A stretch of DNA of 64,000 nt from Lacipirellulaceae bacterium (GTDB taxonomy: Bacteria > Planctomycetota > Planctomycetia > Pirellulales > Lacipirellulaceae), in assembly GCA_040218535.1 (NCBI GenBank), contig JAVJRG010000010.1, positions 124,001 to 188,000 of the forward strand. Reading direction: 5' to 3'. The notes beneath the pieces are model-generated. The model saw only the letters and a program-made list of their open reading frames with translations. It searched no databases and was not told where the DNA came from. Each line of letters opens with the position of its first letter. Position 1 is the first letter of the stretch. Shown here in pieces: positions 19,940-29,140 of this stretch. Both the position numbers and the translations under genes were made by a program.

Positions 19940-20554
19940 ATGCCCCTGATTATCGACGGCTACAATCTACTCCACCAAGCGGGTATTTTTGGGCGCGGGC
20001 GGGGCGGGAGCAGCCTGCAACGATCGCGGGAAGCATTATTACGGTTTCTAGCCGCGTCGATTGAACCGGCTGAGCTGCTCCGAACGACCATCGTCTTCGA
20101 CGCCGCCGAAGCGCCGCCAGGTCTGCCACGCACGCTCACGCACGAGGGGATGACCGTGCGTTACGCCTCTGAGTATGAAGATGCCGACGCACTGATCGAA
20201 GAGCTGATCGCAGCGCATCATTCCCCCCGATCACTAACAGTCGTCTCTAGCGATCACCGATTGCAGCGAGCCGCCCGAAGACGACGGGCCAACTTCATCG
20301 ATAGCGATCACTGGTATGCCGGGCTCGTACGCGACCGACAACAGGCTCGTGAGAAGAGCCTCAAGCCGACGGTTTCTAAGCCCACAGGCAAGTTATCTGC
20401 AGCAGAGGTGCAGTACTGGCTCGACCTGTTTCTCGTTGAGGAGTTTGATTCTCCAGAGGAAGAGGCGACCAAAGAAGAAGAACGGCCATTGGAGAACCCC
20501 TTTCCGCCAGGGTACGCCGACGACTTGTTTGATGATGAATACGACGATGGTTAG
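19940..20554 (+). CDS. NYN-domain (YacP-like) predicted ribonuclease
   Basis: 204 residues. The N-terminal PIN-like NYN domain (about 1-125) begins LIIDGYNLLHQ, with further acidic positions in VFDAAEA, YEDADALIEELI and VVSSDHRLQRAA. This is the pattern of YacP/Rae1-type endoribonucleases. The C-terminal part is charged and acidic with no clear fold. Cytoplasmic; the RNA target is unknown. Its TAG stop lies inside the palindrome 20551-20578, which it shares with the converging kinase gene. Confidence 0.87.
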   Translation: MPLIIDGYNLLHQAGIFGRGRGGSSLQRSREALLRFLAASIEPAELLRTTIVFDAAEAPPGLPRTLTHEGMTVRYASEYEDADALIEELIAAHHSPRSLTVVSSDHRLQRAARRRRANFIDSDHWYAGLVRDRQQAREKSLKPTVSKPTGKLSAAEVQYWLDLFLVEEFDSPEEEATKEEERPLENPFPPGYADDLFDDEYDDG

Positions 20555-20578
20555 CCGCCGAGCTTGCTCGGCGGCTAA
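20551..20578. repeat. Family B palindrome carrying both stop codons
   Basis: Perfect 28-base palindrome TTAGCCGCCGAGC...GCTCGGCGGCTAA. The left TAG ends the NYN-domain gene (plus) and the right one, read on the minus strand, ends the kinase gene. Probably a two-way terminator. Two related copies are at 29071-29094 and 29117-29140. Confidence 0.9.
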
Positions 20579-21288
20579 CTCTTTGGATTATCGGGAAGCC
20601 TGACGGTAAAGCTCGTTCCTCCTCCGATCTCGGGCGACTCGACTTCCACCGTTCCACCATGTTCGGTGACGATTCGCCAGCACTTCGACAAACCGAAACC
20701 GAGTCCTCGCCCTGCTTCGCGGCCTGAATAGAAAGGCTCGAATAGGTGCTTCCGCACATCAGCGGGGATCCCTGGTCCGTCGTCAGTTACTGTGATTCGT
20801 GCCGATCCATCCGCCTGCTCCGCTGACACGGTAACGTTGCCGTCAGTACCAATCGCTTCAATGGCGTTACGAACCAGGGCACTAATTGCCACGGTCAGTT
20901 GAGAACGATCCGCGTTTAGAGCAAACGGCTCAGCAATATCTTTGATGGTAATCTCGATTCCCCGCTCTCCACAGACTTCTTGGGACTCCGCATAAGCCCC
21001 CTCAAGCATTTCGCTAACATCGAACACTTCATAAACGAGTGCAGGAGGCCGGGCGAAGAGCATCAAGTCAGAAATCATCTCATGCGCACGCAACGCTTGC
21101 TGATTGATTGCTTCCAAGGTGCGGCGTTTATCAGGATCGGTTTCATCGCGAAGTAATGCCTGCGCACGTGCTGAGATGTTGGCCAACGGATTGTTGATTT
21201 CGTGGCTCGCCCCGTAAGCGAGTTCCTTCATCGCGTCGAGCTTCGCTTGCTCGAGCTGCCTCTCAAACTCTTTTTCATCAGCGTTCAT
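20575..21288 (-). CDS. Sensor-less histidine kinase
   Basis: 237 residues containing only a kinase core. The dimerisation helix has the phospho-accepting histidine in GASHEINNPLANI (H29). The ATPase domain shows VRNAIEAI (N box), TDDGPGIP (G1), EPFYSGREAGRGLGFGLS (F and G2) and the final GGTSFTVRLP. There is no transmembrane or input domain, so the signal must come from a partner. It follows the HTH-receiver regulator on the same strand with 84 bases between, so the two probably form a pair. Confidence 0.9.
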   Translation of the reverse strand: MNADEKEFERQLEQAKLDAMKELAYGASHEINNPLANISARAQALLRDETDPDKRRTLEAINQQALRAHEMISDLMLFARPPALVYEVFDVSEMLEGAYAESQEVCGERGIEITIKDIAEPFALNADRSQLTVAISALVRNAIEAIGTDGNVTVSAEQADGSARITVTDDGPGIPADVRKHLFEPFYSGREAGRGLGFGLSKCWRIVTEHGGTVEVESPEIGGGTSFTVRLPDNPKS

Positions 21289-21319
21289 GAGGTCACTGGG
21301 ATCAGCAGCGCATAAAGAA

Positions 21320-21339
21320 CCCCTAGCTTGCGCTAGGGG
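21320..21339. repeat. Short hairpin between regulator and kinase genes
   Basis: CCCCTAG (21320-21326) and CTAGGGG (21333-21339) around CTTGCG. It may lower read-through from the regulator gene into the kinase gene. Confidence 0.6.
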
Positions 21340-21372
21340 CTAGGTGTCTCAGCCTAAGTCGTCTTATCACTC

Positions 21373-21954
21373 TTAATTTGCGTTCGCCGCTTCGATTTCC
21401 AAAAGCTGGCAGACTCTCGCGATTAGTGCATCCACGTCGAATGGCTTCTTCATGAAGTCATTCGCCCCGGCGTCACGGAGCTCTTGGATCTTATCCGCTT
21501 CGACCATGCCAGAGATACAGATCACCTTCACTTCGTCCATGCTCTTTTGGCTGCGAACCAAGCGGCAGACCTCTTTGCCGTTGATGTCGGGAAGCATCAC
21601 ATCAAGGACAATCAGGTCCGGAGTGAACTCCTTGATCTGCATCCCCGCGCCGAAGCCGTTGTTGACGCTGCGAACCTCAAAACGGCCATCACGCTCCAGA
21701 GCGTCGACGATCAGCTCGACGAGATCTTCGTCGTCGTCGACCACGAGTACCTTGCGTTTGCCGCTATCGAGCGCGTCGGTCGGGATGCCGTTATCACGCA
21801 TGAACGCATAGAGCTGCTCACGTGGAATGCGGCGGAAGCGGCTGCCAGGGACTCGAAATCCCTTGAGCTGCCCCGAGTCGAAGCAGCGGATGATCGTCTG
21901 CTGGCTCACCTTGCAGATTTTCGCTGCTTCGCCAGTAGTAAAAACGGTTTTCAT
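21373..21954 (-). CDS. Response regulator with N-terminal excisionase/BldC-type HTH
   Basis: 193 residues. Residues 1-52 form a MerR/excisionase-like winged helix (FTTGEAAKICKVSQQTIIRC, then GFRVPGSRFRRIPREQL). Residues 67-188 form a receiver domain with acidic pocket DDD (73-75), phospho-acceptor D118 in LIVLDVMLPD, serine S148 and lysine K170 in KKPF. DNA binding before receiver is the reverse of the OmpR/NarL order. It likely binds DNA and is controlled by the downstream sensor-less kinase. Target genes cannot be told. Confidence 0.9.
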   Translation of the reverse strand: MKTVFTTGEAAKICKVSQQTIIRCFDSGQLKGFRVPGSRFRRIPREQLYAFMRDNGIPTDALDSGKRKVLVVDDDEDLVELIVDALERDGRFEVRSVNNGFGAGMQIKEFTPDLIVLDVMLPDINGKEVCRLVRSQKSMDEVKVICISGMVEADKIQELRDAGANDFMKKPFDVDALIARVCQLLEIEAANAN

Positions 21955-22302
21955 GACGAAACCACCTCTCTCCTTAGTCGATGGTTGGGGGCTGTTATCT
22001 GGATGCCGCCAGTGAGTCGTGGGTTTGGTCGCTAGTTACGGTTGTTCGCGAAGGGCTTACAAGAACCCCAGGCATGCGTAAATCCTCAATCTTTCCGGTG
22101 TCAACTCAAAGTGGCGAAGCTGTTTAGACGGTAATTTTCACCGGAATCGCCAAAAGCCCCTGAATTGCCAATTGCGGAATTATAACGGGCTGAGAAGCTG
22201 CGTCAACATTGGTTCATTTAACCTAAACGAAAGCCAAATATACACTTGTGTCGAATTGATAGCTCAAACCGCGATTTTCTTGATTTCGTCGGCGTCGCTA
22301 GC
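21955..22302. other. Gene-free stretch upstream of the HTH-receiver regulator
   Basis: 348 bases with no convincing coding frame. It holds the presumed promoter of the minus-strand regulator gene and the 3' flank of mnmG. Several A/T-rich blocks occur (for example around 22200-22250), but I cannot assign a specific site. Confidence 0.5.
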
Positions 22303-24120
22303 CTAGCGATCTAAGTAGACCATCAACAAGGCAATATCCGCAGGCGTCACGCCACTGATACGGCTGGCCTGCGAGAGATCTGCCGGCTGAATGCGGCTTA
22401 GTTTTTCTTTCGCTTCCGCCCGAAGTTGCGGGAGCTTTTGATAGTCGAAGCTGCCAGGGATTCGCTTTTCTGATAGCCTTGCCTGGCGGTCGATCTCGAC
22501 CTGCTGGCGGGCGATGTAGCCCGCGTATTTGACGTCGTGCAAGACTTGCGTGCTGACTTGCTGGGAGAGCGAACCAAGCTCCGGCAACAGTGCTACGATT
22601 TCCTTCCAATCGACGTCCGGACGGCGGAGGTACTTCGCTAGCGGCGCGCCGTCGTGACGGGTGGATTCGAGCAACGCGGTCGCGTGCTGGATTTCTGCTA
22701 CCTTTTCCTCGAGCTGTTGGTTTCGTTCGCTACTCACGAGCCCCAACTCAGCAGCCAAGGGCGTCAGCCGGCGGTCGGCATTATCTTGACGCAAGAGCAA
22801 ACGATACTCAGCCCGGCTGGTAAACATCCGGTAAGGTTCATCCACGCCGCAGGTGACGAGGTCATCAATGAGGACGCCGATGTAGGATTGGTCGCGCGTG
22901 AGAACCAAGGGATCGCGACCGGCGAGTTTCAGCGCGGCGTTGGCCCCTGCAATGAGGCCTTGTGCGCCGGCCTCCTCGTAGCCGGTCGTGCCGTTGATTT
23001 GTCCGGCGAGGAAAAGCCCCTCAGCCAGCTTGGATTCGAGCGTGTTCTTCAACTGGTCGGGAGGAGCGTAGTCGTACTCGACAGCATAGCCGTACCGCAT
23101 GATCTCCGCCTGTTCGAGCCCAGGAATCAGCCGGAAGATCGCATCCTGGACATCGCGTGGCAAGCTGGTGGAGACACCGTTAACGTAAACTTCGCGGGTG
23201 TTTCTTCCCTCGGGTTCTAGGAAGAGCTGGTGCTGCGACTTATCCGCAAAGCGGACAATCTTGTCTTCGATCGAAGGACAATAACGCGGCCCACTGCTGT
23301 CAATCTGTCCCGAATACATCGGGGCGCGGGAGAGATTATCGCGGATGATCTGGTGGACTTGCTCGTTCGTATAAGTGATATGGCAAGGAATCTGTTCGAC
23401 GTTCAATCGCTCATTCAAAAACGAAAACGGCTGAGGATCGTCGTCGCCCGGTTGCAGTTCGGTTTTCGAGTAGTCGATCGTGCGACCATTGAGCCGCGGC
23501 GGCGTGCCGGTCTTGAAACGTTCGAGCCGCATGCCCAGACGATGCAGCGCACCGCTGATTCCGCTGCTCGTTCCTTCCCCAGCACGCCCGCCTGCCGTTT
23601 TTTCCTCGCCGGTATGCATCAGTGCTTGAAGGAACGTCCCCGTTGTGAGGATCACCGCTTGCGCTTGATACACGGCATCACCACGAACTTTAACGCCAGT
23701 GATTCGCTTTTGCCCCTCGACTTTTTCGAAGACCAAGTCCTCGACAGCCTCCTGCCGGAGCGTCAGGTTTTCTTGTTCTTCAACGAGGCGTTTGATCTCG
23801 GTCTGGTAAAGCTTCTTATCCGCCTGCGCCCGCGGGCTGTGCATCGCCGGCCCCTTGCGGCGGTTGAGCATGCGGAATTGGATCCCCGTGGCATCGATTG
23901 CCTGCCCCATCACTCCGCCGAGCGCGTCGATTTCGCGAACGATCTGCCCCTTGCCGACGCCGCCGATGGCCGGGTTACAACTCATCTGGCCAACGGTGTC
24001 GCAGTTGGTGGTCAATAACGCGGTCCGGGCTCCCAGGCGCGCTGCTGCCAATGCAGCCTCGGTCCCGGCGTGGCCGGCTCCGATCACGATGAGGTCGTAT
24101 TGGTAAGGATCTACAGGCAT
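22303..24120 (-). CDS. mnmG: tRNA uridine-5-carboxymethylaminomethyl modification enzyme MnmG
   Basis: 605 residues, close to the family's 620-630. With MnmE it modifies the wobble uridine of certain tRNAs, using FAD. The FAD-binding motif [12 protein letters not shown] is at the N-terminus, followed by [22 protein letters not shown] and the HSPRAQADK region. GTGTFL and [13 protein letters not shown] lie further on, and the C-terminal helical domain ends with [18 protein letters not shown] at 24120 is preferred over an in-frame GTG at 24150. mnmE is not in the window. Confidence 0.96.
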   Translation of the reverse strand: MPVDPYQYDLIVIGAGHAGTEAALAAARLGARTALLTTNCDTVGQMSCNPAIGGVGKGQIVREIDALGGVMGQAIDATGIQFRMLNRRKGPAMHSPRAQADKKLYQTEIKRLVEEQENLTLRQEAVEDLVFEKVEGQKRITGVKVRGDAVYQAQAVILTTGTFLQALMHTGEEKTAGGRAGEGTSSGISGALHRLGMRLERFKTGTPPRLNGRTIDYSKTELQPGDDDPQPFSFLNERLNVEQIPCHITYTNEQVHQIIRDNLSRAPMYSGQIDSSGPRYCPSIEDKIVRFADKSQHQLFLEPEGRNTREVYVNGVSTSLPRDVQDAIFRLIPGLEQAEIMRYGYAVEYDYAPPDQLKNTLESKLAEGLFLAGQINGTTGYEEAGAQGLIAGANAALKLAGRDPLVLTRDQSYIGVLIDDLVTCGVDEPYRMFTSRAEYRLLLRQDNADRRLTPLAAELGLVSSERNQQLEEKVAEIQHATALLESTRHDGAPLAKYLRRPDVDWKEIVALLPELGSLSQQVSTQVLHDVKYAGYIARQQVEIDRQARLSEKRIPGSFDYQKLPQLRAEAKEKLSRIQPADLSQASRISGVTPADIALLMVYLDR

Positions 24121-24294
24121 AGTACCAGCGTAACCGCCAGATTCGCTCACTCCAAGGCAAGCAGAGGGTTTCGCTCGAACTTGGCGATTGGTCGATGCGT
24201 AATCACGCTGGGCTCTGGGGCGTGGCTCAGCTAAGATAACTAAAAGAGCTATCCTGAAGAGTTTGCTGCGTTCGTAGGAGGAGAAGTCCGAATC

Positions 24295-25278
24295 ATGACT
24301 AACCTAGCAACATTTCTGCTTATTGCGATTACGACTTCAGCTGGCTGCGCTACGGTACCAGCACACGCACAAGGTCGGCTGTTCGGCATCGGCAGCCGCA
24401 CGATGGGTGGCCGTTTCACCTGGTCGGACGAAGTGATCTACAACGACTGGCGGATTCAGAAGAGTGCTATCGTTGGCCACTACCGACTGATTGATCCGAA
24501 GGATCGTCGAGTAACATTCGGCTCGTTCGAGACATGCGAGAACAAGTTCTACGAGATCCTTCGCGACGGAGATATTCCCGAACTTCCCAAGCATGTGGTC
24601 ATCGTCCTGCACGGCCTTGGAGCAGGTCGCCAGTATATGCAGGGATTGGCCGATCACCTGACCGAGCAAGGCAACTTTGCCACCGTGAACTTCGGCTACC
24701 CGTCAACGATGGGCAAGATTGAAGAGCACAGCGACTCGCTGGCAAGTGTTATCCGCCACCTCAACGGCGTCGAGTCAATCGACTTTGTTGCCCACAGCAT
24801 GGGAAACATCGTCGTCAGACACTACCTACACGACATCGCCCAGTTGCCGGAAGAACAGCGACCGAAGGTGAAGTTTCGCCGCATGGTGATGATCTCGCCA
24901 CCCAACCACGGTGCAGGAATGGCGACGAGTTGGGCCGATAGCAAACTTGCACAAATGGCAGCGGGAGAACCCCTTGATCAGCTCGCTCCCGATCGCGGCT
25001 GGCCCGATCTAGAGAAACAACTGGCGACACCTGGCTTCGAGTTTGGCATTATCGCCGGGGGCACGGGGAACGATGAAGGCTATTTGAGCTCAATCCCTGG
25101 CGACGATGACGCGTTATTGAGTCTAGAAACGACCAAGCTTTCTGGTGCCGCTGACTTTGTGCAGGTGAAAGGCCTGCACCAGTTGATGTCTCGCTACAAA
25201 TCAGTCCGAGGTTTTACTCTTTCGTTCTTACAGAACGGTTACTTCGATACGCTAGAGACCGTCGAACCGATCGACTGA
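24295..25278 (+). CDS. Secreted lipase-like alpha/beta hydrolase
   Basis: 327 residues. The hydrophobic N-terminus contains TTSAGC, a poor lipobox, so either signal-peptide cleavage near AHA or lipidation is possible. The hydrolase core has [19 protein letters not shown] (oxyanion region, about 105), the nucleophile in AHSMGNIVV (S168), and a likely late histidine in [10 protein letters not shown]. The pattern resembles triacylglycerol lipases and PGAP1-like esterases. An AGGAGG lies about twelve bases before the ATG. The last 40 bases overlap the end of the converging gene at 25239. Confidence 0.82.
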   Translation: MTNLATFLLIAITTSAGCATVPAHAQGRLFGIGSRTMGGRFTWSDEVIYNDWRIQKSAIVGHYRLIDPKDRRVTFGSFETCENKFYEILRDGDIPELPKHVVIVLHGLGAGRQYMQGLADHLTEQGNFATVNFGYPSTMGKIEEHSDSLASVIRHLNGVESIDFVAHSMGNIVVRHYLHDIAQLPEEQRPKVKFRRMVMISPPNHGAGMATSWADSKLAQMAAGEPLDQLAPDRGWPDLEKQLATPGFEFGIIAGGTGNDEGYLSSIPGDDDALLSLETTKLSGAADFVQVKGLHQLMSRYKSVRGFTLSFLQNGYFDTLETVEPID

Positions 25279-26417
25279 TCAGCAAGTTCCAACAGCGGAC
25301 CAGCTCCTGATTCGGCCTCTTCGCACGTGTCATATTCGTGAGTTGCGGCATCGGGCAGAGTTGATTGTGATTGGCAAGCGGCTTGCTCGCACTGCGGGAA
25401 GGCGATGCAGCACATCAGGTTCACCAGTCGCGAGCTCTTCATGTGCGGCTCGATGTAGTGGCTCTTGCCTACGTCACGCGTCATGGTGATTTGGCAAAGC
25501 TTGTTGTAGTGCTCGCCCAGCAAATTCGCGTTGATGCCCGTTACGCCGACCGCCTTCCGGCAACGGCTAGAAACGTCAGGCCAGTTCTTAAGCGTCTTGT
25601 CCAAGCAGTTACGGGTATTCATCACCTTCTCCGCTGCGACGAATGATTGGCCGTACCGCATCCCTGGGATCATCGCATCGTTGTCATACGCCCCGGAGAC
25701 TATCGCAAGCCGAAGGTTAGGCCGCTGGACGGGTGCCGACCCTTCCAGCGTTAGGCAGCGGAGGCTTCCGCCGCCGAGATAGTGAGCCGCAACGCTGGCG
25801 ATGATACCTCCGTAACTGTGGCCACCGAGGGTGACTCGAGAGGAAGTCTGCATCGGCTGAACGAACTTCGCCATGTAGTAGCCCTGGTACTCTGCGTAGA
25901 CGTATTTGATTTTTAAATTCTTTGAGATGACCTCGCGCGGCCGTAGGATTGGCCGCTTGTAAACGACTTGTGCAGGCCAAGACCAGAAGACGAGCCGCTT
26001 CTTACCGGGACAACACTTAAACTTGCACTGCAGCAAGTTCATTTGCTCAAGGGCACCCTTATGCTTCAGCGTATTTCCATGGGCGAAAAATAAGGTTGGC
26101 ATCGGATTGGCTGCTTCATGGGCGAGGAACGACTCGTGCGTTTCTTCGACCCAGCAGCAGGTCTCCGTGTCGTAACGCTTGATCGAGATCCGCTCGAACC
26201 CGCAATCGAGTCCACGGCACTTCGGAAGGCAGCGCGTGTTCACCAGCCACAGCTCCGGCTTGTCGTGGCAGCATTCGATTTTCGTGTAGCAAAGGTCGCA
26301 AATATCGCATTGGTCCGGCGTGCAGTAACATCCGGCTTGAGCAATAGGGGCGAAGACCGAGAGAGCAACGGCGAGAGCCAACGTCAACGCAGCGATCGGG
26401 AGGTGGCGCGATAACAT
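25239..26417 (-). CDS. Secreted cysteine-rich alpha/beta hydrolase-like protein
   Basis: 392 residues. A signal peptide ends at about AQA (28). A cysteine-rich segment (30-88) follows, with CYCTPDQCDICDLC and paired CC at 49-50 and 87-88; by count the protein has 24 cysteines. The hydrolase core begins PTLFFAHGNTL (about 108), and the nucleophile elbow is LGGHSYGGI (S201). A late histidine candidate is H320 (GKSHYIEPH). The many cysteines suggest disulfide bonds or metal binding outside the cytoplasm. Substrate unknown. AAGGAAG precedes the ATG. Its 3' end overlaps that of the lipase-like gene. Confidence 0.78.
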   Translation of the reverse strand: MLSRHLPIAALTLALAVALSVFAPIAQAGCYCTPDQCDICDLCYTKIECCHDKPELWLVNTRCLPKCRGLDCGFERISIKRYDTETCCWVEETHESFLAHEAANPMPTLFFAHGNTLKHKGALEQMNLLQCKFKCCPGKKRLVFWSWPAQVVYKRPILRPREVISKNLKIKYVYAEYQGYYMAKFVQPMQTSSRVTLGGHSYGGIIASVAAHYLGGGSLRCLTLEGSAPVQRPNLRLAIVSGAYDNDAMIPGMRYGQSFVAAEKVMNTRNCLDKTLKNWPDVSSRCRKAVGVTGINANLLGEHYNKLCQITMTRDVGKSHYIEPHMKSSRLVNLMCCIAFPQCEQAACQSQSTLPDAATHEYDTCEEAESGAGPLLELADQSIGSTVSSVSK

Positions 26418-26818
26418 AACGAACTTCCTTATTCTTTTGCCAGCAGGAGGGAGAGCTGGAGGGAGGGATCCTGTCCGCGCACGATCTTCGTGGAATTATG
26501 CAACGGCACTCAAAGCTATCACGCTCGTGGAAGGTATGCCGGGAAGAATCTCAGCTTCCGAGAAGATTTCCAGCGCTGGGAATTGCCAACTTCGTTGTGT
26601 TGCAAACCTTCTGATCGTTCGCGGATTCGCTAAAGACTAACGCGGCAACGGTCGCAATAGGTTGGAGATAGGCAGCCGTGTGAAACTGTGCGGTTTGGAA
26701 CGCTCATGCTACCGCTTCCGCATGTTGACTGCCGATCCAACCGATAACGCCTCCCTAAGCCTTAATTCAGCAAGACTCAAACATCGCCGCGCGTTGCCCG
26801 CGAAGCAGGATGCTCCAA
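26418..26818. other. Divergent promoter region without a gene
   Basis: About 400 bases between the divergent cysteine-rich hydrolase and BBP7 genes. Short open frames here lack ribosome-binding sites and recognisable sequence. I see no strong palindrome. It presumably holds both promoters. Confidence 0.5.
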
Positions 26819-27991
26819 ATGGCCATTCGTTTGCTATCACTCTGCCTGCTTGTCGTCTTGTTGCCGCTCAAGGAAGCAAGCTCGCAGGAAGTTGAGTATC
26901 CGTCAGAGTCCGTCGCGGGCCAGCCACTCTCCAGCGACAGCTTTCAGCCCTACGGAAGCTACGAGACAGTGCTGCGAGGTGAGGGGCTGGGAGGAGAGTC
27001 GGCCTGCGGTACATGTTCTGGCAACGGATCGGGATGTGGCCGCTGTGGCTGCAACCCGCAGTACTTCCATTGGATTAAAGGCCCCGGCAACTGCGATCAG
27101 TGGTGCGTGGGTCCCCACTGGGAAGTCGAAGCCAGCGGGCTCATGCTCTATCGCGACGATGCCGACTGGGGACGTGTGACTGCCGACGTGGGGATCGCCC
27201 CCGAATTTGTGACTCAGTTCGATCATAGTCCTGGTGGTCGCGTGTTTGTGACCGGCTACAACGAGTCAGGCTACGGAATGCAGATCGGGTACGAGGGCGT
27301 GAATGCCTGGAACGCGCGGGCTGAGTTCGACTTGGGCGGTGCGACTCGCTCGTTCGACTACCAAACCTCGTTAAACTCGATCGAGATCAACTTCCTGACG
27401 CAGCGTCCCTCGACTTGGAAATTCTTCGCAGGGTTTCGCTATGTCGAACTCGACGAAGACTTTCGTGACTTCACGGCCAACAACATCGCCATCCCCGCCC
27501 CAGCCGACCCACCCGCGGCACCGTTCGCCACGATCGATAACGGACAAGACTTCATTCTTGAGAACCGCCTCATCGGTTTTCAACTTGGCGGACTGCGAGA
27601 CACATGGCAAGTCAGCAGGCGCTTCTCGATCGAACCGTTCGCAAATGCCGGGATCTATTGCAACAAATTCAAACGAGCAGACGTGGCACGAACGGTGACC
27701 ATTGTCACCGCGGGAGACGACCTGGCCACGCCCGGCGTGAACGAGTTCTCACAAACAAGCAGCGAAAATCGCTCGACCACACGTCGCGACTTCACCGAAG
27801 CGGCCTTCCTGGGCGAGGCGGGCGTTAGTGCCAGTTGGCGGATCAACAACTGCGTGGCACTCACCAGCGGTTACCAGATTCTTGTGCTCGACGGTGTCGG
27901 GGAAGCGCTAGCTTCTTCATTCACCCCAGGATTCGCCGGCACAACGCAGGTTTATCATGGATTGCAATTTGGCCTAGAGTATCGCCGCTAG
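26819..27991 (+). CDS. BBP7-family outer membrane beta-barrel protein
   Basis: About 390 residues. A signal peptide (AIRLLSLCLLVVLLPLKEASS) is followed by a cysteine/glycine cluster (CGTCSGNGSGCGRCGC, about 70-85). Alternating strands typical of a barrel then run to the end (ARAEFDLGGATRSFDYQT; FFAGFRYVELDEDFRDF; QVYHGLQFGLEYRR, with a closing aromatic/arginine strand). This matches the planctomycete-specific BBP7 (formerly DUF1551) family. It is likely in the outer membrane; role unknown. ATG at 26819 is preferred because AGGA lies eight bases ahead; ATG at 26810 is possible. The last 18 bases overlap the end of hisC. Confidence 0.85.
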   Translation: MAIRLLSLCLLVVLLPLKEASSQEVEYPSESVAGQPLSSDSFQPYGSYETVLRGEGLGGESACGTCSGNGSGCGRCGCNPQYFHWIKGPGNCDQWCVGPHWEVEASGLMLYRDDADWGRVTADVGIAPEFVTQFDHSPGGRVFVTGYNESGYGMQIGYEGVNAWNARAEFDLGGATRSFDYQTSLNSIEINFLTQRPSTWKFFAGFRYVELDEDFRDFTANNIAIPAPADPPAAPFATIDNGQDFILENRLIGFQLGGLRDTWQVSRRFSIEPFANAGIYCNKFKRADVARTVTIVTAGDDLATPGVNEFSQTSSENRSTTRRDFTEAAFLGEAGVSASWRINNCVALTSGYQILVLDGVGEALASSFTPGFAGTTQVYHGLQFGLEYRR

Positions 27992-29032
27992 TTTCTCTAG
28001 CAGCGCATCAACTTGCGCATCATTGCCTACCGTGATGCGGATTCCCTTACCCCAGTCAGGGTACTGCATGTAGCGGACGAGGATTTTCTCCGCCTTGAGC
28101 TGCTCATATAAATCGCTTGCCGTCTTCGCCGGGTGATTACACCAAATGAAGTTCGCTTGCGAGTCCACGCACTCAAAGCCAAGCTCTTTTAATGCAGCGA
28201 GCATACGCTTCCGAGTAGTAAGGACCGTCGAACGCATCTCGTCGAACCAGCCTCGATCACTCATCGCGGCAGTCGCCCCGGCAATGGAGAGTGCGTCACA
28301 GTTATAGGAATCTTTCACTTTGGCCAGCTGCTCGATGACGCTTGGCTGAGCGACCGCGTAGCCGAAGCGCAGCCCGGCGAGCGAATACGACTTGCTCATT
28401 GTGCGAGTGACGATAATGTTCTCATTCTCCGCGGGGAGGCCCAAGCAATTCGTATCGGCGAAATCGACGTAAGCTTCGTCAACGACCAAAGGGCAGGGCA
28501 GGGCGGTAGCGATTTCCAGGACTTCTTCGAGGGGAAGCATCGTTCCTGAAGGGCTGTTGGGATTGGCAAGGAACGCAAGCTTCAGGCCTTCACGGGCTGC
28601 AGTAAAGCTCTCTGGCATACTCCAATCCGGGTTGAACTTCACGCGATCACAAACCGCACCCTGGATCTCAGCCAACGTGTCGTAGAGAACGTAGCTAGGC
28701 AGCGGAAAGCGGACCGTGTCGCCAGGATCAACATAAGCGCGGGTGATGATCGTCAGCAGATCGTCGCTCCCGTTGCCGCAGAGAATCCAATCGGGCGTAA
28801 TCGCCGGGCACTCGGCCTGTAGAATCTCAGCCGCTTGCTTGCGAAAATCCCTTGCCGTAGGCTCGGGATACTTTTGTAGCCCCATTTGGCAAACCCGCCC
28901 GATGGCCGCCTTCACTTTAGGCGAACACTGATACGGGTTTTCGTTCGTATTGAGCTTAATAAACTCGTCCTCTTGGGGTTGCTCCCCCGGGACGTAGCCT
29001 TGCATCGCAGCGATGTTGGGTTTGACCGGCAT
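27974..29032 (-). CDS. hisC: Histidinol-phosphate aminotransferase
   Basis: 352 residues. A PLP enzyme that converts imidazole-acetol phosphate and glutamate to histidinol phosphate. The N-terminal LNTNENPY motif, GNGSDD (cofactor phosphate), NPNSPSG, VDEAYVDF and the PLP lysine in TRTMSKSYSLAGLRFGY are all present. It lies downstream of hisD on the same strand with a family B repeat pair between them. The 3' end overlaps that of the BBP7 gene by 18 bases. Confidence 0.96.
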   Translation of the reverse strand: MPVKPNIAAMQGYVPGEQPQEDEFIKLNTNENPYQCSPKVKAAIGRVCQMGLQKYPEPTARDFRKQAAEILQAECPAITPDWILCGNGSDDLLTIITRAYVDPGDTVRFPLPSYVLYDTLAEIQGAVCDRVKFNPDWSMPESFTAAREGLKLAFLANPNSPSGTMLPLEEVLEIATALPCPLVVDEAYVDFADTNCLGLPAENENIIVTRTMSKSYSLAGLRFGYAVAQPSVIEQLAKVKDSYNCDALSIAGATAAMSDRGWFDEMRSTVLTTRKRMLAALKELGFECVDSQANFIWCNHPAKTASDLYEQLKAEKILVRYMQYPDWGKGIRITVGNDAQVDALLEKLAAIL

Positions 29033-29070
29033 GTTTTATTTATCGGCTATGGGCTAATGGCTGTTGGCTG

Positions 29071-29140
29071 TTTAGCCGCCGAGCTTGCTCGGCGCTTGTT
29101 GGCAGCGAAAGTCTAGCGCCGAGCAAGCTCGGCGGCTAAA
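29071..29140. repeat. Pair of family B palindromes between hisD and hisC
   Basis: TTTAGCCGCCGAGC...CGGCG (29071-29094) and its complement (29117-29140) face each other across a 22-base spacer. The TAG stop codon of hisD (29136-29138) lies in the right-hand copy, as in the 20551-20578 palindrome. Confidence 0.88.

Noticed and set aside
23230-24018. 262-codon plus-strand open frame
   Set aside because: Antisense to mnmG, with no recognisable protein pattern.
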